Positions 58,538-64,000 of a DNA stretch of 64,000 bases are shown here, one piece after another. The notes under the pieces are model-generated. The model searched no databases, had not been told where the DNA came from, and was given only the letters and a program-made list of their open reading frames with translations. The first letter of the stretch is position 1; each line of letters opens with the position of its first letter. The position numbers and the translations under genes are program-made. Origin of the DNA: Thermosipho africanus Ob7 (lineage in GTDB: Bacteria > Thermotogota > Thermotogae > Thermotogales > Fervidobacteriaceae); contig NZ_NKRG01000002.1 of the NCBI RefSeq assembly GCF_003351105.1, positions 1 to 64,000 on the forward strand. The letters run 5' to 3'.

Positions 58538-58959
58538 TTTAGTTTTTTAATTTCTTTTATAATGTCATAAAAGAAAAAGTAAGAATATATTCCAAGAGTT
58601 AGTATGGAAAATACAATAAACTTAAAAATTGATTTTTTTGACTTTATTATACTCAATATTACCTTAAGATATAACAAAATAAATAGAAAACTCATAAACT
58701 GCGCAACAAAATACGTAAAATATGATGAGGTTAAATACAAAGGAAGCAGAGAGAAAAGTGCAAGAAATAACGCTATATAAAAAATCCACATAAAGTTTAC
58801 ATTAAATTTCTTTCCAATTTTTCTACCAAATAAGAATAGTAAAAACATTAAAAATAACGATGAAATAGTCAACAATATTTGCGAAATAGGTTCATTAAAG
58901 AAAACAAAAATATTAGCTAAAATTGAAAAAAATGTATAACCCCAAAAAGAAATAATCAT
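58534..58959 (-). CDS. Small integral membrane protein of unknown function
   Basis: A 141-residue protein with four predicted membrane helices (about 7-25, 25-46, 55-78 and 80-100, plus a possible one near 115-132). There are no charged catalytic motifs. It has its own promoter (58999-59027) and a GGAGG site. It ends inside the thi promoter, but there is no evidence that it is part of thiamine metabolism. Not recognised. Confidence 0.7.
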   Translation of the reverse strand: MIISFWGYTFFSILANIFVFFNEPISQILLTISSLFLMFLLFLFGRKIGKKFNVNFMWIFYIALFLALFSLLPLYLTSSYFTYFVAQFMSFLFILLYLKVILSIIKSKKSIFKFIVFSILTLGIYSYFFFYDIIKEIKKLN

Positions 58960-58998
58960 TATTAATATACCTCCATTTTTTTGTTTAATACTATTCTA

Positions 58999-59027
58999 AG
59001 TATAAAAAAATAATCGATTAAAGTCAA
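58999..59027 (-). promoter_or_regulatory. Promoter for the small membrane protein gene
   Basis: Minus-strand TTGACT (59022-59027), a 17-base spacer and TATACT (58999-59004) lie about 40 bases before the ATG. It comes right after the fab operon terminator. Confidence 0.75.
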
Positions 59028-59042
59028 ATATTTTCAACAAAT

Positions 59043-59079
59043 AAAAAACATGGCTTCAAACAAATTGAAGCCATGTTTT
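59043..59079 (-). terminator. Intrinsic terminator of the fab operon
   Basis: AAAACATGGCTTCAA (59045-59059) and TTGAAGCCATGTTTT (59065-59079) form a perfect 15-pair stem with a five-base loop. On the minus strand it runs into TTTTTTATTT. It follows the end of fabD by 37 bases. Confidence 0.9.
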
Positions 59080-59115
59080 CAAGATAAGAAATTTCCAAAT
59101 ATTCAACTTTTATCT

Positions 59116-60009
59116 TCAAACTCTGGAATCTTCTATTTCTTCTATCTCACTAAAATGAATAATATCTATCTTTTCTCTTTTTAACATATTTGATAAAACA
59201 TTTTTAGGACCAACTTCAATAAATTCTTCTACTCCAAGTTCTAACATTCTTCTTATCGATTGCAACCAGTAAACTGGTCCTGCTATTTGTTCAAGTAAAT
59301 AGTATTTTAATTCCTCTGGGTCAGTCGATTCTTTTGCTGTACTATTTAAAACAATCGGAACTTTTGGTTTTTTGAATTTAACATGTTCTATTTCTTTAGA
59401 AAGTTTTTCGCGAGCACTTTCTAAAAAGGGAGTATGGAAAGGTCCAGAAACAACCAATTCTGTTGCTCTAATACCTTTATTTTTACAATCTTCTATAAAT
59501 TTTTGAATAGATGATTTCAAACCACTTATAACTGTTTGTGTTGAAGAATTATAATTTGCAACATAAAGACCTTCATAATTTTTAACAAGCTCTTCTACTT
59601 TCTCAGCAGAGATTTTTAGAACCGCAGCCATACTTCCTTTTCCCGGCTCGATTGCTTGAGAAATATATTCTCCCCTTTTTCTTACCAAATATATTCCAAA
59701 ATCAAAATCGTATACCCCAGCTGCAGCAAAGGCGGTATACTCTCCCAGGCTATGCCCTGCAAATATATCATAGTTTATTCCTAAGCTTTCTAAGTGTTTA
59801 AAAGCCACAAAACTAGCTAAAAATATTGCAGGTTGCGCATTTTCGGTTAACTTTAGAGTTTCTTCATCTCCATTCATGATATTTATTAAATCAATATTAA
59901 GCACCTCTTCTGCTCTTTTACTTAGATCATTCCAAAATGGATATTTAGAAAAATCCTTTGCCATTCCAGAATATTGTGAACCTTGACCTGGAAATAAAAA
60001 AGCTTTCAT
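59116..60009 (-). CDS. fabD: Malonyl-CoA:ACP transacylase
   Basis: A 297-residue enzyme. FPGQGSQYSGMAKDF is at the N-terminus. GHSLGEY carries the nucleophile Ser. VSGPFHTPFL has the catalytic His. It loads malonyl units for chain elongation. ATG at 60009 is chosen: GGTGG lies before it, and a longer open frame from 60057 has no motif. It overlaps the bioY stop by four bases. Confidence 0.97.
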   Translation of the reverse strand: MKAFLFPGQGSQYSGMAKDFSKYPFWNDLSKRAEEVLNIDLINIMNGDEETLKLTENAQPAIFLASFVAFKHLESLGINYDIFAGHSLGEYTAFAAAGVYDFDFGIYLVRKRGEYISQAIEPGKGSMAAVLKISAEKVEELVKNYEGLYVANYNSSTQTVISGLKSSIQKFIEDCKNKGIRATELVVSGPFHTPFLESAREKLSKEIEHVKFKKPKVPIVLNSTAKESTDPEELKYYLLEQIAGPVYWLQSIRRMLELGVEEFIEVGPKNVLSNMLKREKIDIIHFSEIEEIEDSRV

Positions 60010-60509
60010 GCTTCCACCACCTTTAAAACTCTTTTTGAAATTATAACTGCTAAGCACATTTTCAAAAAATCTATTCCAATAAATGGAACAACTCCGATCA
60101 TAAAAGCTTTTTTAAAATCGTGCAAATGATAATTTAAAACCAAAACCCCTAATGTGTAGATGATTGCAATTCCCAATATCCCATGTAAAAACATAGAAAA
60201 ATAATCTTTCTTAGATAGAGAAATTATCCAAGCAGCTAAAGGAAAAGCAATTAAATATCCACCAGTTGGACCAATTATACTTGCAAATCCTCCTGAAAAG
60301 TTAGCAAAAACAGGAAGGCCAATGATACCTAAAAGAAGATAAATAGATTGTGTTAAAAGGGCAAGTGTGGGTTTTAAAAAATAACCAGTTAAAAATACCA
60401 TTAAGACCTGTAAAGTTATAGGTACAGTCCCAATTGGAATTGATATTTGTGCTCCGACTATGGTTAAAGTTACAAATAACGCAACTAATGATATATCTTT
60501 AGTTTTCAT
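60006..60509 (-). CDS. bioY: Biotin transporter BioY (ECF S component)
   Basis: A 167-residue membrane protein with five to six helices. GTVPITLQVLMVFLTGYFL and GPTGGYLIAFPLAAWI are the family signature. It works with a shared ECF energy module whose genes are not here. Its position inside the fatty-acid operon fits the biotin need of acetyl-CoA carboxylase. GGGAGG precedes the ATG. Confidence 0.93.
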   Translation of the reverse strand: MKTKDISLVALFVTLTIVGAQISIPIGTVPITLQVLMVFLTGYFLKPTLALLTQSIYLLLGIIGLPVFANFSGGFASIIGPTGGYLIAFPLAAWIISLSKKDYFSMFLHGILGIAIIYTLGVLVLNYHLHDFKKAFMIGVVPFIGIDFLKMCLAVIISKRVLKVVEA

Positions 60510-61438
60510 AACCTTACCTCCCCTAATTTTCTCACAGTCTCGTTAAATTCTTCCATTATTTCTTCAATAATTTCGTGTACAGGCTTTATATCTTTAATTA
60601 ACCCAACACTCTGTCCTGCCATGAAAGAGCCTTGCTCAATATTTCCTTCCTGAACAGCTTTTCTAAGGCTACCAACCAATATATTTTCGGCATCTTGTGG
60701 ACTTTCAACTTCCAAAGTTTTGACTATTTTTGCAAACTTAGTTTTTATAACTCTTGCTGAATGACCCAAACTTGCTCCAGTAATAATAGTATCTCTTATT
60801 CCTGATTTTATAATTAAATTTTTAAAGTTTTCATGAACTTCTGCTTCTTTACTAGCAATAAATCTTGTTCCCATTTGTATTCCCTCAGCCCCTAACGCAA
60901 AAGCAGCTGCCATTCCTTTTCCATCTGCAATTCCACCTGCAGCAATTACAGGAATTTTTACACTCTTTGATACAGAGTTAACTAAAACAAAAGTTGTAAC
61001 TTCGCCTATATGCCCACCAGATTCCATTCCTTCAGCAATAACTGCATCAGCTCCAGTCCTTTCAACAAGTCGAGCAAGATTTTCCGAAGCAACTACTGGA
61101 ACAACTTTAATCCCTGTACTTTTCAAATCATTTATGTATTTTGTTGGATTTCCCGCCCCAAATGTTACAACTGGAACTTTGTTTTTTAATACAACTTCAA
61201 CTAGTTCATCTGCAAACGGTGACACTAATATTATATTTACTCCAAATGGTTTATCTGTGTGTTTTCTTACCTCATCAATCGCATTTTGTAAGTCTTCACC
61301 TTTCATAGCTCCTGCACCTATTATTCCTAGGCCTCCAGCATTTGATACAGCTGCAGCAAGTCTTGGTGTACCAGCCCAAGACATTCCACCCATCAATATT
61401 GGATATTTAATATTAAAGAGTTTGCAAATTCTATTCAT
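60506..61438 (-). CDS. fabK: Enoyl-ACP reductase II, FMN-dependent (FabK)
   Basis: About 310 residues of the 2-nitropropane dioxygenase fold. YPILMGGMSWAGTPRLAAAV, AGGLGIIGAGAM and AAGGIADGKGMAAAFALGAEGIQMGTRF bind FMN and phosphate. FabK replaces FabI and reduces the enoyl-ACP. ATG at 61438 is chosen since GAGGTG lies seven bases upstream; a GTG at 61447 overlaps that site. It overlaps the bioY start by four bases. Confidence 0.92.
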   Translation of the reverse strand: MNRICKLFNIKYPILMGGMSWAGTPRLAAAVSNAGGLGIIGAGAMKGEDLQNAIDEVRKHTDKPFGVNIILVSPFADELVEVVLKNKVPVVTFGAGNPTKYINDLKSTGIKVVPVVASENLARLVERTGADAVIAEGMESGGHIGEVTTFVLVNSVSKSVKIPVIAAGGIADGKGMAAAFALGAEGIQMGTRFIASKEAEVHENFKNLIIKSGIRDTIITGASLGHSARVIKTKFAKIVKTLEVESPQDAENILVGSLRKAVQEGNIEQGSFMAGQSVGLIKDIKPVHEIIEEIMEEFNETVRKLGEVRL

Positions 61439-61443
61439 AAAAT

Positions 61444-61854
61444 TCACCTCTTTGAACCTAATAATAGAACTGCTTTCGCTACCATTTTACTACTAACATA
61501 TGCTTTTGCATCTACAAACACTACTCCAGCTTTTATTTCTTTTATCTTAACTTCATATCTTAGTGTACAATCGGGCCTTACTTCTCCTTTAAAACGCGCA
61601 TTATCAATCCCTAAAAATAATGGTATTTCATCATTTCCTTTTAAAAGCAGTATTCCTGCAGTTTGTGCAAGACCTTCTAAAATATAAACACCTGGATATA
61701 TATGGTAATTTGGAAAATGACCTTTAAATATAGGATCAGAATCTTTAATTTCTCTTTCAGCAACAATATAATCTTCTCCTTTTTCAACAACTCTGTCAAC
61801 AAGCAAAATAGGATCTCTATGAGGCAAAATTTTCATTATTTCCTCTTTTTTCAT
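61444..61854 (-). CDS. fabZ: 3-hydroxyacyl-ACP dehydratase FabZ
   Basis: A 136-residue hotdog-fold enzyme. LPHRDPILLVDRV opens it. GHFPNYHIYPGVYILEGLAQTAGI contains the catalytic His and Glu. FLGIDNARFKGEVRPD completes the signature. GGGAGG precedes the ATG. It follows fabF by two bases. Confidence 0.97.
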   Translation of the reverse strand: MKKEEIMKILPHRDPILLVDRVVEKGEDYIVAEREIKDSDPIFKGHFPNYHIYPGVYILEGLAQTAGILLLKGNDEIPLFLGIDNARFKGEVRPDCTLRYEVKIKEIKAGVVFVDAKAYVSSKMVAKAVLLLGSKR

Positions 61855-61856
61855 TA

Positions 61857-63083
61857 TTAGTACCTCCCAATAACAACAGAAGCATTATGACCACCAAAAC
61901 CGAACGAATTTTTAAGAAAATTATTAATCTTTGCTTCTCTAGTTTCTTTAACTAAATTTAATTTCGAAGCAATTTCATCAGGTTTCTCAAGATTTGGCAT
62001 TCCATGTACAAAACCTTCATTCATTTCTAATATTGCTGCAATTGTTTCTACAACACCTGCTGCTCCTAATAAATGTCCAGTTAAAGCCTTGGTTGAATTT
62101 ACAAATAAATTATTCCTTTCTCCAAAAACATTCAAAATTGCTTGAGCTTCAAGTTCATCACCAACTGGTGTACTTGTAGCATGACAGCTTACAAGATCAA
62201 TTTCATCCGGAGAAAGGTTTGCATCTTTTAATGATTGAAGCATTACTGATGTAGAACCTTTTGATTGAGGATCAGGAGCACTAAAATGATAAGCATCATC
62301 GTTCATTCCAAAACCCTTAACTTGGGCTAATATATTTGCGTTTCTCTTTTTAGCAAATTCTTCGGATTCTAAAATTAGTATTCCGGCTCCTTCTGCCATT
62401 ACAAAACCATCTCTTTCAACATCAAATGGCCTAGAAGCTTTTTTCGGCTCATCATTCCTTGTAGACAAAGCTTTCATAGCCGCAAAACCTGCAATTGGTA
62501 ATGGAGCAATAGTAGCTTCTGCACCACCTACAACAGCTACATCCACATAGCCGTGCCTTATTAAAAGTGCTCCCAAAGCAATAGCATGAACTGAACTTGC
62601 ACAAGCACTAACAACTGAAAAATTAGGTCCTTTTAGCTTATAATTCATTGCAACAACACCACTTGCCATATTTGAAAGTATCATTGGGATCATAAATGGA
62701 CTAACTCTATTTGCACCACGTTCTTTGAAAACATCATTTTGTTTGTCGAGAGTTATAAATCCTCCCATACCACTTGCTACTATTACCGCAACTCTTTCTT
62801 CTATTCCTTCAAAATTGATCTTTGAGTTTTCAATAGCCTCTTTTGCAGCAACAAGTGCAAATTGAGTGTACCTATCAATACGTTTAGATAATTTTTTATC
62901 AATGTATTCTTCTGGCACAAAACCTGTTACTTCTCCAGCAATTTTTACAGGTAAATTTTCAGCATTGAAGCTTGAAATTTTATCTATTCCTATATGCATT
63001 TTTTTCAGATTTTCAGAAAACTCGGAAATATTTTTTCCAATTGGATTTATGGTCCCCATTCCAGTTATAACAACTCTTTTCAC
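61857..63083 (-). CDS. fabF: 3-oxoacyl-ACP synthase II (FabF)
   Basis: A 408-residue condensing enzyme. VVSACASSVHAIALG holds the active-site Cys. CHATSTPVGDELE and TKALTGHLLGAAGVVE hold the two catalytic His. SFGFGGHNASVVI is the C-terminal loop. It is the first gene of the fatty-acid operon. The GTG start has GGAGG seven bases upstream. Confidence 0.97.
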   Translation of the reverse strand: MKRVVITGMGTINPIGKNISEFSENLKKMHIGIDKISSFNAENLPVKIAGEVTGFVPEEYIDKKLSKRIDRYTQFALVAAKEAIENSKINFEGIEERVAVIVASGMGGFITLDKQNDVFKERGANRVSPFMIPMILSNMASGVVAMNYKLKGPNFSVVSACASSVHAIALGALLIRHGYVDVAVVGGAEATIAPLPIAGFAAMKALSTRNDEPKKASRPFDVERDGFVMAEGAGILILESEEFAKKRNANILAQVKGFGMNDDAYHFSAPDPQSKGSTSVMLQSLKDANLSPDEIDLVSCHATSTPVGDELEAQAILNVFGERNNLFVNSTKALTGHLLGAAGVVETIAAILEMNEGFVHGMPNLEKPDEIASKLNLVKETREAKINNFLKNSFGFGGHNASVVIGRY

Positions 63084-63117
63084 ATTTACACCTCCTATTA
63101 ATATTTTTACAAGTAAA

Positions 63118-63146
63118 ATTATATCAGTTTAACTTTTTTAAGTCAA
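63118..63146 (-). promoter_or_regulatory. Promoter of the fab operon with an overlapping inverted repeat
   Basis: Minus-strand TTGACT (63141-63146), a 17-base spacer and TATAAT (63118-63123) lie 35 bases before fabF. TTGACTT-AAAA-AAGTTAA (63129-63146) is an inverted repeat with one mismatch, placed on the -35 and spacer as a repressor site would be. Which regulator binds cannot be told from sequence. Confidence 0.75.
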
Positions 63147-63256
63147 GCAAACTTATCATGCTTTTATTTATCATCATCCGCGAAATTAGTTACATTAATC
63201 TTAACACAATAACGGAATTTAAAAATATTGAAAAGCTATTTATATAATAACATTCG

Positions 63257-63265
63257 TGGTATAAT
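63257..63265 (+). promoter_or_regulatory. Extended -10 promoter for the PSP1/RicT-like gene
   Basis: TGGTATAAT (63257-63265) is a consensus extended -10. It lies 34 bases before the ATG at 63299. A clear -35 is not visible. An AGGAGG site follows seven bases before the ATG. Confidence 0.65.
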
Positions 63266-63298
63266 TTTATAAGAAAAAAATTTTAGGAGGAAAAAAAG

Positions 63299-64000
63299 AT
63301 GGAATTAACAGCTGAGGTATACGGTGTAGAATTGATACCTATGGGACCGATTATTTATTATACTGAAAATGGCGAAGATATAAAAGTAAATGATACAGTT
63401 ATTGTTATTAGTGAGTTTGGTTTAGACTATGGAGTTGTAAGAATTGGTAAAAGGCAAATGAGCATAGATGATATAGGGTACGATTTAAAACCAATAATTA
63501 GAAAAGCTACTGAAGAAGATTTAGAAACAATTGAGAAAAATAAAGAAATTGCAAAAAGAGCATTTGAAGTTACAAAACAACTTGTAAAAAAACATGGTCT
63601 AAACATGAAGGTTTTATATTCAAAAATGATGGTTGATGGTTCAAGACTAGTAATTTATTTTAGTTCTAAAAACAGAGTAGACTTTAGAGAACTTGTTAAA
63701 GATATTGCTAAAGAATTTAAAACAAGAATAGAACTTAGACAAGTCGGTGCCAGAGATGAAATGAAATTTATAAAAGGTTTGGGACTTTGTGGAAAAAAGT
63801 CATGCTGTTCTTACTGGCTTAGAAGTTTTGACAGTATTACTCTAAAACATGCAAAAAGGCAACAGATGATGATAAATACCGCAAAAATTACTGGTCCATG
63901 TGGTAGATTACTTTGCTGCTTAAAATTTGAGTATGATTTCTACATAGACGCATTGAAAAACATTCCAGATGAAGGAAGTATGATTAAATATAATGGTAAA
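63299..64000 (+). CDS. PSP1-domain protein, RicT/YaaT-like (partial, cut by window end)
   Basis: The first 234 codons are present, with no stop before the window edge. It opens MELTAEVYGVELIPMGPIIY after AGGAGG. An Arg-rich ELRQVGARDE segment (about 145-154) is followed by LCGKKSCCSYWL and GPCGRLLCCLKFEYD, the Cys cluster typical of PSP1 proteins. In Bacillus, RicT works with RicA and RicF on RNA maturation and binds Fe-S clusters. The C-terminus is missing. Confidence 0.85.
   Translation, partial: MELTAEVYGVELIPMGPIIYYTENGEDIKVNDTVIVISEFGLDYGVVRIGKRQMSIDDIGYDLKPIIRKATEEDLETIEKNKEIAKRAFEVTKQLVKKHGLNMKVLYSKMMVDGSRLVIYFSSKNRVDFRELVKDIAKEFKTRIELRQVGARDEMKFIKGLGLCGKKSCCSYWLRSFDSITLKHAKRQQMMINTAKITGPCGRLLCCLKFEYDFYIDALKNIPDEGSMIKYNGK

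Noticed and set aside
1-64000. CRISPR arrays, tRNA/rRNA genes, insertion sequences or prophage
   Set aside because: No spaced direct repeats, no tRNA T-loop/acceptor patterns, no transposase or integrase motifs were seen on either strand.

Overview
This window is AT-rich, densely packed bacterial DNA that fits a member of the Thermotogales, most likely Thermosipho or a close relative (inferred from gene content and codon use, not from a database search). Pointers are the IspH–ribosomal S1 fusion, an [FeFe]-hydrogenase with HydG/HydE and a TM1266-type protein, FabK instead of FabI, a MalF/MalG-like permease pair with very large extra segments, several HD-GYP/GGDEF proteins, frequent TTG/GTG starts and strong GGAGG ribosome binding sites. 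No rRNA, tRNA, CRISPR array or insertion sequence was found, and no gap between genes exceeds about 230 bases.

Layout. 1-3.9 kb: a Gfo/Idh oxidoreductase, divergent from a split ABC exporter encoded as membrane domain / ATPase / membrane domain. 3.9-10 kb (minus): a coiled-coil membrane protein, a RecQ-family helicase, a ComF-type phosphoribosyltransferase, an endonuclease/exonuclease/phosphatase protein and a REC-GGDEF protein. The ComF and RecQ frames look like one protein interrupted at a run of eight T. 10-14 kb: glutamine synthetase and a divergent, apparently leaderless WD40/beta-propeller gene. 14.1-42 kb (minus): 26 genes with no gap above about 65 bases. They include the rpmH-rnpA-yidD-yidC-jag cluster, signalling proteins (HD-GYP with a binding-protein-like partner), der, ispH-S1, cmk, a STAS protein, aspS, a small transaldolase-family enzyme, two sugar-permease genes, hslU, an M16 peptidase, pnp, a GH31 glucosidase, panC and dprA. 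42-47 kb (plus): murJ, birA, a PP-loop enzyme, rnc, a small ORF and an AEC permease. 47-52 kb (plus): [FeFe]-hydrogenase, then a leader RNA with alternative pairings ahead of TM1266-like, hydG, a small unknown gene and hydE.

52-64 kb: an amidohydrolase with pfkA. Next is a TPP-riboswitch-controlled thiamine operon (thi4-type, thiC, a TIM-barrel protein, thiD-thiN). Next are a small membrane protein and a fatty-acid operon fabF-fabZ-fabK-bioY-fabD under one strong promoter. The window ends in a PSP1/RicT-like gene that runs off the edge.

How the parts work together. The hydrogenase and its maturases form one functional block, whose leader suggests translational control. The thiamine block has a complete pyrimidine and thiazole route, using a Thi4 that carries His at the sulfur-donor position. 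The fatty-acid block couples biotin uptake to chain elongation. The minus-strand superoperon mixes translation, RNA decay, membrane biogenesis and second-messenger turnover. The strongest candidates for new biology are the hyd leader RNA (48961-49081), the interrupted ComF-RecQ protein (4194-7554), the TMD-NBD-TMD exporter (1214-3839) and the extra TIM-barrel gene in the thiamine operon (55530-56255).
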